DNA of 64,000 nucleotides from Gammaproteobacteria bacterium (GTDB taxonomy: Bacteria; Pseudomonadota; Gammaproteobacteria; Eutrophobiales; Eutrophobiaceae), in contig WLWS01000004.1 in assembly GCA_012103475.1 (NCBI GenBank), forward strand, positions 496,001-560,000, written 5' to 3'. Below the pieces are notes generated by a model, which searched no databases, was not told the DNA's origin, and was given only the letters and a program-made list of their open reading frames with translations. Made by a program: the position numbers and the translations under genes. Below, in pieces: positions 36,196 through 45,303 of the stretch. Position 1 is the stretch's first letter; every line of letters starts with the position of its first letter.

Positions 36196-37503
36196 TTAGT
36201 CATTCAACCCCGTCCAGCTTTCCAGGATTAAAGCCAGTTCACTTAACACATTGTTAACTTTATTCAGGTCTTCCTGGGTAAAACTATTGTCATCGTATCG
36301 ATTGAGCAGTTGGACAACTGCAAAAATAGCCCCACCGCGATTTCGTATGGGTATGGCAAGTATAGATTTGGTTCGATAGCCAAACTTCTTATCAACAAAG
36401 GCGTTAAACCGATCATCTTTATAAGCATCGGCAATGATCACAGGTTCTCCGGTTTTAACCACGGCCCCTGCAATGCCTGAATGAATCGGAATGCGTATAT
36501 CTTCGTGAACGGGGAGTTGCTCAGTAACTCTCAAAACCAATGATTCACTGGTATTATCGACAAGAAACAATGACGCTCGATCAGCGCGAATCATTTGCGC
36601 TAACTTACGCGTAAACGCAAACAGACTGCGCTCCAGCATCGCTTGAAAAGCGTGATCACTAGCAAGACTCGTCGCTTCGAGAAATCGTAGCGACTCTTCA
36701 GAGATATTCTGTAACATACTTTTAAACTCTTGGTCGCTCAGGTTATCAATTTCCGTTTGAGTATTTTGCTTTTCGTTTACCCCTGCCAGTAATCCCATCA
36801 TTTGGTCATTGTTTGAAATAACGGAATCTGTAAATGACATTAGTCTGCCGTCTTCCAGATGAACAATTCGATCTGCAACGTCAAGAATCCGGTTGTCGTG
36901 AGTCACCAGAAGTATGGTTGTGCCCTGTTCCCTGGCCAAACGTTGCATATGCTCAACAACCTCACGACCAGACTTCTTATCCAGTGAAGCAGTCGGTTCA
37001 TCAGCTAACAGCATTGCCGGTTCAGCGGCCAGAGATCTTGCGATCGCTACGCGTTGTCGTTGGCCACCAGAGAGTTGTTCCGGTTTATGAAAAATTCGTT
37101 CACTCAATCCTACTGACTCAAGAATTGAAACAGCTCGATCTCTCAGATCTTTCTTCCTATAGCGTCCGGTAACCCGCAATCCAAGTTCGACATTTTCCAC
37201 CGACGAAATTGCCGCAATCAAATTATGTTGCTGAAAAATGAAACCTATATTTCTTCGCAACTCGGCCATCACTTTTTGACTGCAGCCTTTTAGCTGCTTA
37301 CCCAGCACATGAAGATCCCCTTCTTGAGTAGAACGAAGAGCGCCTATCAACGTTAGCAAGGTTGTTTTACCAGAGCCAGATGGGCCGGTAACGATAACAA
37401 TCTCTCCCTCGGGGATATCAAGATCGATATCAAACAGAATTTGTTTACGCAGAGGCCCATGCCCGTAAAAATGGCTGAGTGAATCGGACAGGATGGCACT
37501 CAT
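36196..37503 (-). CDS. DevA-type ABC exporter ATPase fused to a GAF domain
   Basis: A 435-residue protein. Residues 1-235 are an ABC ATPase of the DevA/MacB/LolD kind: GPSGSGKTTLLTLIGAL (Walker A, about 38-54), LSGGQRQRVAIARS, AMLLADEPTASLDKKSG. After a linker, residues about 260-430 form a GAF domain: FAFTRKLAQMIRADRASLFL, IPIHSGIAGAVVKTGEPVII, KKFGYRTKSILAIPIRN, VVQLLNRYDDNSFTQEDL. DevA proteins normally end after the ATPase, so a small-molecule sensing module appears attached to the motor. Its start adjoins the stop of the permease gene with no gap. Confidence 0.85.
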   Translation of the reverse strand: MSAILSDSLSHFYGHGPLRKQILFDIDLDIPEGEIVIVTGPSGSGKTTLLTLIGALRSTQEGDLHVLGKQLKGCSQKVMAELRRNIGFIFQQHNLIAAISSVENVELGLRVTGRYRKKDLRDRAVSILESVGLSERIFHKPEQLSGGQRQRVAIARSLAAEPAMLLADEPTASLDKKSGREVVEHMQRLAREQGTTILLVTHDNRILDVADRIVHLEDGRLMSFTDSVISNNDQMMGLLAGVNEKQNTQTEIDNLSDQEFKSMLQNISEESLRFLEATSLASDHAFQAMLERSLFAFTRKLAQMIRADRASLFLVDNTSESLVLRVTEQLPVHEDIRIPIHSGIAGAVVKTGEPVIIADAYKDDRFNAFVDKKFGYRTKSILAIPIRNRGGAIFAVVQLLNRYDDNSFTQEDLNKVNNVLSELALILESWTGLND

Positions 37504-38652
37504 TTAGAAAACTTCCGCGGGATCGATTCGCGCAACTTTGCGAACCGCAAGCAAAGCAGAAAATGCGCACATACCAAGAGTTAGCGCAAAAACGAATAAG
37601 GCACGTTCGGGCGTTACATATAACGGTAACGATGTCGCTGCCGCCGCTCGACCATATAAAAACCATGCCCCCGTAACGCCAGGCAAAAACCCTAATACAC
37701 CGAGCACCGCCGCTTGCTGTAAAACGATACCTGCGACAAAAGAGTTGTCGTAACCGATTGCCCTGAGCGTCGCATACTCATTCAGATGTTCGGTAACATC
37801 GGCAAACAAAATCTGGTAAACAACAATGGCACCTACAACCAGACCCATTATAGCCCCGAATGCGAAGATATAACCGATGGGCGTGGCGCGATTCCAATAG
37901 CTCGTTTCCCTTTTTACAAAGCTACTTTTGCTCATAACGAGTACATCTTTTGGAAGGTACTCTCTTAAACGGTTTGTTACCTCATCAACATTGACGTCAT
38001 TCTTGATTTTGATTAATCCAAGCTGAATATCATTTCTATTTTTGTCCGGAAAGATTCGAAGCCAATTATCAATGCTGGTCATAATGGTGCCATCAATACC
38101 AAAGGACGTTCCCATATCAAATAATCCGACAACCTCGATTTCGCGATTATTGACTTCCGTTTTAACAGGGCCAACAGTATTCAGGTAGTTCGCAACTCCG
38201 CCAAATTCTGGTCTTGACAAGGAGTCGAAAATCACAACATCACGTTGTTTTAATAATTTCCGCGATTCATCAAGCCCTGGTGTATCAAGTACAGAGCGTG
38301 AAGGATCAAAACCAACTGCATTTAAGCTGCGCCTGCCTTTGCCCCAGGGATCCTTCCACACCGCAGGGAATATATAAACTGGTGTTGCTGCTTCCACGTC
38401 TGGATCGGATAGTGATTGGTAGACACGACGAATCGAAAATGATTCAGGCCTCACAATAAACACACTGTTAGGGCTGAATAAGGCGATATCATAGTTAAAT
38501 CGTTCATGGAATCGCACAGCACTGTCAAAAAGCGCCTGACGAAAACCCAGTTGCATCATAATAAGTAACACAGCAAAGGCAATGCCCAGAATGGCAACGA
38601 ACATCCTCAGCGGTTTATGACGTAACTGCTGCCAGCCTAAGGGTGCAGACAT
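37504..38652 (-). CDS. DevC-type ABC exporter permease
   Basis: A 382-residue protein with the MacB/FtsX-like plan: one N-terminal helix (PLRMFVAILGIAFAVLLIMMQLGFRQ), a large periplasmic domain (about 45-255) and three C-terminal helices (IGYIFAFGAIMGLVVGAIVVYQI, AGIVLQQAAVLGVLGFLPGV, ALFVFALTLGMCAFSALLAVRKV). It matches the DevC permease of cyanobacterial glycolipid exporters and their proteobacterial relatives. With the DevA-like ATPase and the HlyD-like adaptor it forms a three-gene exporter operon. Confidence 0.85.
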   Translation of the reverse strand: MSAPLGWQQLRHKPLRMFVAILGIAFAVLLIMMQLGFRQALFDSAVRFHERFNYDIALFSPNSVFIVRPESFSIRRVYQSLSDPDVEAATPVYIFPAVWKDPWGKGRRSLNAVGFDPSRSVLDTPGLDESRKLLKQRDVVIFDSLSRPEFGGVANYLNTVGPVKTEVNNREIEVVGLFDMGTSFGIDGTIMTSIDNWLRIFPDKNRNDIQLGLIKIKNDVNVDEVTNRLREYLPKDVLVMSKSSFVKRETSYWNRATPIGYIFAFGAIMGLVVGAIVVYQILFADVTEHLNEYATLRAIGYDNSFVAGIVLQQAAVLGVLGFLPGVTGAWFLYGRAAAATSLPLYVTPERALFVFALTLGMCAFSALLAVRKVARIDPAEVF

Positions 38653-38688
38653 TAATTGAGATACCTGAATAAAATTGGATATACGACG

Positions 38689-39609
38689 CTATTCTTCAAT
38701 GATAATTTCTACTTGAAGATTTGTCAGTTGAGAAATCTTCGCAACGTCGCCAAGCTTAATTTCCACCTCGACAACGCGCGCGTCTTTACGAGCGGCAGGA
38801 TCTGTTCCCGTCACATCCTGTTTTCTAATCATAGGCCGAATGTATTCGACCTTCCCATGAAGTTCTCCGGAAATGGCGGGGCTAGAAATAGATGCAGATT
38901 GTCCTACTTTTACTTTATATATATCTGTTTCATACACTTCAGCGATCGCGTACATATTGTCAGTTGCACCTAGCTCAAGAATGCCCTCGGCGTCTATCGA
39001 TTCTCCTGGCCATTTCAGAATATTCAGAACGCGCCCCCGGACGGGAGAAAATACAGAAGCTCGTGCCAGCAGGGATTCTCTTGATATGAGTTTTTCGGCT
39101 GCCAGATCGGCGCGACTAATCATGGCTTCAGCATTCATTTCTGAAGCATGGCAATTTGCCATCTGATAGATGGCGTCTGCGGATGAGCGCTCGGACTCTT
39201 CCTCGGAAGATAATTTCTGTTTTAACAGACTTTGACGACGGTCCGCTTCGCGTTTAGTCACTCCTGCGCGTGTACATTCAGCTTCCGCAACAGCAACAGA
39301 CGCCATCGCGTCTTTCAATGCCGACTGATGCGCAGCAGCTGCCTCATTGCGCAATGCACGCAAAACGTTGTCGCTTTCCATTACGGCGAGCAATTGGCCT
39401 TTCTCTACTGCATCACCGGATGAAACATGCAATGATTTCAAAATCGCACCATTTCCAGCCTCTGCAATAATCGGCGCGGTAATATTAAATACACCATTAT
39501 GGGGTTCCACTCGTCCCAGAGCAGATACATCTGCCAACCCGGGAACAGGAAACACAAGAATGACTAGCGTGATGATTGCAGGTAAGAACACTTTAATTAT
39601 TCTCAACAC
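38689..39609 (-). CDS. DevB-type HlyD-family periplasmic adaptor
   Basis: A 306-residue protein starting at GTG 39609, with a signal peptide or anchor (residues 1-26, ending PVPGLAD). The mature part begins VSALGRVEPHNGVFNITAP, a lipoyl-like half motif. An alpha hairpin rich in Ala, Glu and Arg follows (about 75-165), then the second lipoyl half (SVFSPVRGRVLNILKWPGESI) and a beta-barrel. It links the inner-membrane permease to an outer-membrane channel such as TolC, which is not in the window. First gene of the exporter operon. Confidence 0.85.
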   Translation of the reverse strand: MLRIIKVFLPAIITLVILVFPVPGLADVSALGRVEPHNGVFNITAPIIAEAGNGAILKSLHVSSGDAVEKGQLLAVMESDNVLRALRNEAAAAHQSALKDAMASVAVAEAECTRAGVTKREADRRQSLLKQKLSSEEESERSSADAIYQMANCHASEMNAEAMISRADLAAEKLISRESLLARASVFSPVRGRVLNILKWPGESIDAEGILELGATDNMYAIAEVYETDIYKVKVGQSASISSPAISGELHGKVEYIRPMIRKQDVTGTDPAARKDARVVEVEIKLGDVAKISQLTNLQVEIIIEE

Positions 39610-39665
39610 CTAAATACCAATATAATTCTGGCTCAGAAGAAACTTTGCTCGTCTCGATTTGTGTG

Positions 39666-39682
39666 TTCAATGCTGCATTGAA
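39666..39682. promoter_or_regulatory. Perfect palindrome upstream of the DevBCA operon (putative operator)
   Basis: TTCAATGC-T-GCATTGAA has 8-bp arms around one base and lies 56 bases before the start of the devB-like gene. Such near-continuous palindromes are typical operators of TetR- or MarR-class dimers; no regulator gene adjoins. Of the 197 bases between this operon and the gene at 39807, nothing else stands out. Confidence 0.45.
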
Positions 39683-39806
39683 AACATAATCAGTGATATT
39701 TTTTCACTTTACTATTATCAAAAAACTTTAAACAGGCCAGTAGTAGTTTGATAATGAATTTACCATTACGACTTGACAATATCTTGTTTATTTTCAGGAA
39801 AGGACA

Positions 39807-40595
39807 TCAATCTCCATCGAGAATACGACCAATACCACCCAATACTGACCCCTCACCTTTGTCACTACCACCGACACTCGGCGCGTGTGCAAGAATTCTG
39901 TCAGCCATTCGAGAGAAGGGCAGGCTCTGTAACCAGACAGTGCCGGTGCCTGATAGAGTGGCAAGGAAAACGCCTTCACCACCAAAAATCATGGATTTTA
40001 AGTTACCGGCACGCTGGATGTCGTACTTAATACCTGGCGTAAAACCAACCAGACAGCCAGTGTCGACACGAAGTGTTTCACCCTTCAATTCCTTTTTTAT
40101 TACCGTGCCCCCGGCCTGAATGAAAGCCATGCCATCACCTGCAAGTGTCTGCAAAATAAATCCTTCACCACCAAACAGGCCGGCACCCAGACGTTTGTTG
40201 AAGGTAATTGAAATACTGGTACCAAGCGCAGCGCAAAGAAACGCGTCTTTCTGACAGGTAATTTTCTCTCCGAGTTCGGCCATATTCAGTGCCACAATGG
40301 AGCCGGGATAAGGTGCGGAAAAAGCCACACGTTTTTTACCCTGTCCCCGATTGCTGAAGTGCGTCGTGAACATGGATTCACCGGTTAACATACGTTTGCC
40401 AGCACTGAACACTTTCCCCAGCAAACCTTCATCCGCTTTTGCGCCATCTCCCATACGCGTTTCAAAATCAACGCCTTCTTCCATGTAGGTCATCGAACCG
40501 GCTTCAGCTATAACCGTTTCTGAAGGGTCCAGCTCGACCTCCACTATCTGCATATCGTGACCGATGATTTCGTAATCGACTTCGTGACAACGCAT
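39807..40595 (-). CDS. TIGR00266/AIM24-family protein
   Basis: A 262-residue protein with the repeating beta structure of the family: [25 protein letters not shown] at the start, [49 protein letters not shown] and a later [22 protein letters not shown], where the two GGEGF/V-LxTLxGxG blocks are internal repeats. The C-terminus is Gly-rich ([20 protein letters not shown]). Family function is unknown in bacteria. Confidence 0.85.
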   Translation of the reverse strand: MRCHEVDYEIIGHDMQIVEVELDPSETVIAEAGSMTYMEEGVDFETRMGDGAKADEGLLGKVFSAGKRMLTGESMFTTHFSNRGQGKKRVAFSAPYPGSIVALNMAELGEKITCQKDAFLCAALGTSISITFNKRLGAGLFGGEGFILQTLAGDGMAFIQAGGTVIKKELKGETLRVDTGCLVGFTPGIKYDIQRAGNLKSMIFGGEGVFLATLSGTGTVWLQSLPFSRMADRILAHAPSVGGSDKGEGSVLGGIGRILDGD

Positions 40596-40628
40596 ACTGC
40601 TCTCCTTTATTTAAGTATTAACTATCTC

Positions 40629-41993
40629 TCAGCCACCTTCGATTTCGTAGTCCTCAAGGTTGACCTGTTTAACAGTCGCCCTCACGAACTTGTCCTCTCG
40701 TGGCATCGGAACGGTTGCATCGAAGCCCATACGAGTCCACTTATCGTCTTCGACACTCGGATTTAAACGATGACCTATTCCGTCTACCATAATGACATCT
40801 TTTTCAAACTGACAGCGTGTTTGTACTGCCCATTCAACATCATCAACGCTATAAATATCCACATCCGTATCAACCAGTGTGACAGTCTTAACAAAAGGGT
40901 GTGCAACAAAGCAGGCCATTATTGCATTGCGCTGTATGCCTTCATGTTTCTTGTCTATCTGAACAACCAGATGGTAAGGAACTGAGCCATTTGAAAAATG
41001 AACCGCGGTGACATCAGGAACAATGGAATGCACTTTATCGAACACTGAGGCACTTGCGCCAATACCGAAAGCGTTATAGACCTCCTTTCCGGAAAGTATA
41101 GATTGAAATACCGGTTCTTTACGGCGGGTGATCGCAGTGGCTTCAAAAACCCAGCGATCTTCCCGCTCTGCATAATATCCGGTGACTTCTGCGTAAGGAC
41201 CTTCCGGCTCTCTAATATTGGGCAGGATTTTTCCTTCGATAATAAACTGGGCATTGGCCACACCCTCGACGGCAACCGTTTGTGATTCCAGCAATTCAAC
41301 TGGTTCACCGCGCAACTGGCTGGCAATGCTGAGTTCATCCATTTCGATTGGCGCTGCTGAAGCTGGTGCAGCTCCCGCCATTAGCATTGGAAAATCAATA
41401 CCATTGCTAACCGTCAGTTCCAGAGCTTCACCTTTGGCTTCAGCTCTCTTGTAGTAATCCATCAGATGACCAAGTTCTTCAAGCAATAAGGTAAAACGAT
41501 TCTTACCCACTACCATCATTCGATGTATCGATAAATTACGCACCCCCGTGTCCGGGTCTTTTGCGATAACTACGCTGGACGTCAAATAAGCGCCACCATC
41601 CCCTTCGGAATGATGTGGGATTGGCAACGAATACAGGTCAACTTCTTTTTCGACTACTTCATTAGCCGGGCCCTTTTTTAGCGTAGGTGACTCCATAGGA
41701 GCCTGACGCCAGGCGCGGATATCATTGGCAATAGCAAATGGCAATTCGCCAACATCGGTATTAAAAAGATCAGCAAGGATGCCTCGATGCCAGTAAAAAC
41801 CGATTAAGACAGGAAAGTCGCTGCCCTTCACATTTTCAAAAAGCACGGCTTTGCCACCTTCATATTTCTTGGCAATACCGGCCAGTTCCAGATAGGGATC
41901 AACTTCGCTTTTTACTCGCACAAGATGATTGTTTTCTTCGAGAAAGCCAATGTATTGCTGAAGATCGATGAGGTTTCGTTTCGCGAGATCCAT
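40629..41993 (-). CDS. UbiD-family prenylated-FMN decarboxylase
   Basis: A 454-residue enzyme with the UbiD fold. It has RDLQQYIGFLEE-like N-terminus (LIDLQQYIGFLEENNHLVRV), the prFMN-binding SIHRMMVVGKNRF region and EGPYAEVTGYYAEREDRWVF, which holds a catalytic Glu of the family. The C-terminal VDGIGHRLNPS is also typical. Family members decarboxylate (or carboxylate) aromatic and unsaturated acids; UbiD itself acts in ubiquinone synthesis and is slightly longer (about 490). The divergent neighbour encodes the cofactor-making UbiX. Whether the substrate is the ubiquinone precursor is not certain. Confidence 0.85.
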   Translation of the reverse strand: MDLAKRNLIDLQQYIGFLEENNHLVRVKSEVDPYLELAGIAKKYEGGKAVLFENVKGSDFPVLIGFYWHRGILADLFNTDVGELPFAIANDIRAWRQAPMESPTLKKGPANEVVEKEVDLYSLPIPHHSEGDGGAYLTSSVVIAKDPDTGVRNLSIHRMMVVGKNRFTLLLEELGHLMDYYKRAEAKGEALELTVSNGIDFPMLMAGAAPASAAPIEMDELSIASQLRGEPVELLESQTVAVEGVANAQFIIEGKILPNIREPEGPYAEVTGYYAEREDRWVFEATAITRRKEPVFQSILSGKEVYNAFGIGASASVFDKVHSIVPDVTAVHFSNGSVPYHLVVQIDKKHEGIQRNAIMACFVAHPFVKTVTLVDTDVDIYSVDDVEWAVQTRCQFEKDVIMVDGIGHRLNPSVEDDKWTRMGFDATVPMPREDKFVRATVKQVNLEDYEIEGG

Positions 41994-42172
41994 GTTCTTT
42001 TCCTTTAGTGTTTATCTGGTTTCGATGTCGAAACTGGGAAGTAAGTATACAAGGAATAGACAGCTTATTGCAGAGCGTTTTCATGGTTTTCGCGCTGCAA
42101 AACGCCGCTGATACTCAAGTAATTGTGATACTGATATACTAATTTTCGTTAAATGTCATTGAGGCGTGTCAA

Positions 42173-42745
42173 ATGCGATTGATTATAGGAATTTCAGGTT
42201 CGAGCGGTGTCATCTATGGTATTCGCCTGTTACAAGTGTTGAAAGATCAGGACAATGTGGAAACACACCTGGTAATGTCACCCACCGCCAAAATGAACAT
42301 TCCCATTGAAACCGATATGTCAGCGAAAGACGTGGAAGCTCTCGCCGATCAGGTCCACAACTTCAATGATGTAGCCGCCAATATATCCAGTGGTTCGTTT
42401 CGAACTGACGGAATGATAATCGCACCATGCTCGATGAAGACTCTGTCCGCCATCGTGCATTCCTTCGCTGACAATTTATTAGCCAGAGCGGCCGACGTGG
42501 TTATCAAGGAAGGTCGCAAGCTTGTGCTAATGCCGAGAGAGACACCTCTGCATGTAGGCCATTGCCGCATGTTGTATCAAGCTGCCCAAATGGGTGTACA
42601 AATTGCACCGCCAATGCCGGCGTTTTACAACCGGCCGGAATCGATTGAAGATATCGTCAACCATTCCGTTGGTCGGGTACTGGATTTGTTTGAGCTCGAA
42701 TCCGGTATTGTCAAACGTTGGGCTGGTACGAAGAAACAGAAATAA
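42173..42745 (+). CDS. ubiX: Flavin prenyltransferase UbiX
   Basis: A 190-residue flavoprotein. It begins MRLIIGISGSSGVIYGIRLLQVL (FMN phosphate site) and contains SSGSFRTDGMIIAPCSMKTLSAIVHSFADNLLARAADV, the block with the conserved Ser and Cys, and VLMPRETPLHVGHCRMLYQAAQMG, with the Glu-Thr-Pro motif. It transfers a dimethylallyl group to FMN to make the prenyl-FMN needed by UbiD enzymes. The 180-base gap to the divergent ubiD-like gene shows no clear operator. Confidence 0.95.
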   Translation: MRLIIGISGSSGVIYGIRLLQVLKDQDNVETHLVMSPTAKMNIPIETDMSAKDVEALADQVHNFNDVAANISSGSFRTDGMIIAPCSMKTLSAIVHSFADNLLARAADVVIKEGRKLVLMPRETPLHVGHCRMLYQAAQMGVQIAPPMPAFYNRPESIEDIVNHSVGRVLDLFELESGIVKRWAGTKKQK

Positions 42746-42761
42746 ACAGGTGCGCGCACGC

Positions 42762-43307
42762 TCAGCCAAGCTCTGCGAGAACTTCCGCTTCAGATAGTTG
42801 CTTTATACCCGCGCCGACAATTACGGATAATTGATCTTTTAGCTCTTTTCCCATCTCTATTTCAAGAAAAGAAAAATACGCTGCGCTATTGAGCAACATG
42901 AATTCCAGTTGCATTGACAAGGACTGAGCATTTTCTTCAAGTCCTAGCACCATCGACTGCAGAACTTCCTGTTGAATTTTTTCACCTGCCAGTTCCAATT
43001 TCTTCACCTTTTCACGATACATCTGACAGTCTTCCTTGTGCATTCGCGAATCTTCACATCCATCTGTCTTCAGCCATGTTCGAACCCCACGCAAGGGTAC
43101 AACAACCTGAGCAGACCAGGACCCGGAAAAATCCAGAACCTCCCTGAACAAGGGTTCAGCTATCGGGCCTCGCGTGTGACCGTACCACAGCGTGAACAGA
43201 AGAATATTCACATCCACTCCGTAGTTATTCTGTAGTGTGAGACAGGCTTCAGGAACCTGCTCGCAACTGTAGGTCCGGATTGAAAAGTCCCAGAAAGATT
43301 CCGACAT
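42762..43307 (-). CDS. TIGR02444-like small protein, function unknown
   Basis: The ATG at 43307 gives 181 residues (a GTG three codons upstream is possible). It is helical, starting SESFWDFSIRTYSCEQVPEACLTLQNNYGVDVNILLFTLWYG. This opening (FWDFSxxxY...CLxLQ...VNxLLF) is the pattern of proteins annotated TIGR02444, which occur in gammaproteobacteria without known role. A middle section is predicted coiled coil (YREKVKKLELAGEKIQQEVL). No signal peptide; cytosolic. Convergent with ubiX (16 bases). Confidence 0.65.
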   Translation of the reverse strand: MSESFWDFSIRTYSCEQVPEACLTLQNNYGVDVNILLFTLWYGHTRGPIAEPLFREVLDFSGSWSAQVVVPLRGVRTWLKTDGCEDSRMHKEDCQMYREKVKKLELAGEKIQQEVLQSMVLGLEENAQSLSMQLEFMLLNSAAYFSFLEIEMGKELKDQLSVIVGAGIKQLSEAEVLAELG

Positions 43308-43353
43308 CTTATTCACTTGTCCGATATAAGCTTGATGTATTTATTATAGTAAC

Positions 43354-45267
43354 ATGCATAATAAGGGCTCAGAGCTAAAATTGAGTCGACGCAAAATGCA
43401 TAGAAAAATGAAAATCCTCGCTAAGCTCGTATTAATAGTTGCTACATTCCTGAGCATATCGAACCAAACATCCGCCCGCACTCAGAAACCCGTTCTGCAT
43501 GGGCAACACTGGGTTGCGATTACCGGCAAACCTCTGGCAGCGACCAGCGGTGCCATGATGTTCCAGAAAGATGGTAATGCCATAGATGCCGCGATGGCGA
43601 TGCTGGCGACTACCAGTACAATGTGGGATGTCCTTGCCTGGGGTGGAGAAACTCAGGCGCTTATTTACGATCCGCATACAAAAAAAATTATAGGTATCAA
43701 TGCGCTCGGCGTCGCACCGAGCGGAGCAACGGCTGATTTTTTTAAAAATAAAGGCCTTCAATATCCTCCGTATCTGGGTCCGCTTGCCGCGGTTACTCCT
43801 GGTACGCCCGGTGGCTTATTTACGATGCTTGCCGAATGGGGAAAATTATCGCTTGCTGATGTTCTGGCTCCGGCGATAGTAATGGCTGAGGGCTATCCTA
43901 TTGAACACGACACTGCAAAACGCATCAGACTTTCTGCCGACGACATTCGTAAGTGGCCTTATTCAGCAGCGGTTTTTCTGACTCATCCCGAAGACAGGGA
44001 AAACCCGGCGCCAAGACCCGGTGAGATATTCCGTCAAGCTGATCTGGCCAATACCTTACGCAAACTCGTCAGTACTGAATCTGAAGCACTGGCGAAAGGT
44101 CTAACACGTAAACAGGCTATCTATGCAGCCTATGATCGTTTTTATCGAGGCGACATTGCGAAAGAAATTGTCCGCAGTACACAGGAAGCCGGCGGCCTTA
44201 TTACTATGGATGATCTGGATAAATGGCAGGTCCACATAGAAGAACCCGTTCACACCAATTATCGCGGTATTGATGTTTACAAACTGACTTCCTGGGTACA
44301 GGGCCCGGTTTTATTGCAGACTCTCAACATTCTTGAAAACACTAACCTGAAAGCGATGGGCTACAACAGTGCAAGCTATATCCATACTCTCTATCAGGCG
44401 ATGAATCTGGCCTTTGCAGATCGGGATTTTTATTATGGCGATCCCTATTTCGAACCAGAGGAACCGATGCAGGGACTACTCTCCAAAAAGTATGCAAAGA
44501 AACGCTATGAACAAATTAACTGGGAAAGCAATGACGCCACAGTCGGTCCCGGCGATCCCTATGCTTTTCAGAAGGGCCGGAATCCTTATAAAAATTATCT
44601 GAAAAAATGGAATAAAAGAAAGCAGGGTGGAAATGATGGTCACACCGTCAGACTGGATCAACGCGAAATCGAAGAATCGTTTCTCGCTGGCACTACTTCT
44701 ATGCAGGCAGCAGACGCTGAAGGCTGGATCATTTCTATTACACCAAGCGGCGGTTGGGTGCCCGCCTTTATTGCCGGTAAAAGCGGTATAGGTCTGTCAC
44801 AACGCATGCAAAGCTTCGTTCTCAACCCTGAAGAGAATCCTTACAATGTTGTTGAACCCGGTAAACGTCCGAGAGTCACACTGACGCCGGGTCTGGCCAT
44901 GAAAGAGGGCAAGCCCTACCTTGCCTTTTCTGTGCAGGGCGGTGATACGCAGGATCAGAACCTGTTACAGTTTCTATTGAATATGGTGGAATGGGATATG
45001 AATCCGCAGGAAGCAGCTGAAGCCGCTAACATTAATAGTTTCCAGATGCGGGGCTCTTTTAAAGATCACCCTTCAGAGCCCGGAAAACTCTGGCTGCGTA
45101 ATGACGTACCATCATGGGTACAGAACAAACTTGTGTCCATGGGCTATCATCTGGAATTAAAAGAAAGAACATCCGGCCCGATTACTGCAATATGGTTTGA
45201 CCATGTACATGGCAGCATGTGGGGAGCGGCAAGTAACTTTGGTGATGATTATGGAATCGCCTGGTGA
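43354..45267 (+). CDS. Gamma-glutamyltransferase-family protein, secreted
   Basis: A 637-residue protein with an N-terminal signal (hydrophobic MKILAKLVLIVATFLSIS, residues 19-36); starts at 43396 or 43408 would shorten the basic leader and cannot be excluded. It shows NAIDAAMAMLATTSTMWD, PYLGPLAAVTPGTPGGLFTML, a long helical domain and GTTSMQAADAEGWIISITPSGGW, where Thr447 is the expected autocatalytic nucleophile (family motif TTHxxxxDxxG). The usual T-T-H is T-T-S here, so this is a divergent branch. It probably acts on a gamma-glutamyl or other amide in the periplasm. It is followed after 36 bases by an aldehyde oxidoreductase gene, an unusual pairing. Confidence 0.82.
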   Translation: MHNKGSELKLSRRKMHRKMKILAKLVLIVATFLSISNQTSARTQKPVLHGQHWVAITGKPLAATSGAMMFQKDGNAIDAAMAMLATTSTMWDVLAWGGETQALIYDPHTKKIIGINALGVAPSGATADFFKNKGLQYPPYLGPLAAVTPGTPGGLFTMLAEWGKLSLADVLAPAIVMAEGYPIEHDTAKRIRLSADDIRKWPYSAAVFLTHPEDRENPAPRPGEIFRQADLANTLRKLVSTESEALAKGLTRKQAIYAAYDRFYRGDIAKEIVRSTQEAGGLITMDDLDKWQVHIEEPVHTNYRGIDVYKLTSWVQGPVLLQTLNILENTNLKAMGYNSASYIHTLYQAMNLAFADRDFYYGDPYFEPEEPMQGLLSKKYAKKRYEQINWESNDATVGPGDPYAFQKGRNPYKNYLKKWNKRKQGGNDGHTVRLDQREIEESFLAGTTSMQAADAEGWIISITPSGGWVPAFIAGKSGIGLSQRMQSFVLNPEENPYNVVEPGKRPRVTLTPGLAMKEGKPYLAFSVQGGDTQDQNLLQFLLNMVEWDMNPQEAAEAANINSFQMRGSFKDHPSEPGKLWLRNDVPSWVQNKLVSMGYHLELKERTSGPITAIWFDHVHGSMWGAASNFGDDYGIAW

Positions 45268-45303
45268 TCATTAACAGCGTGAGTTTTTATTTTGGAGTAT
45301 GTA

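Noticed and set aside
39807..40119. Plus-strand frames opposite the AIM24-family gene
   Set aside because: They are shadows of the coding strand, without ribosome site or motif.
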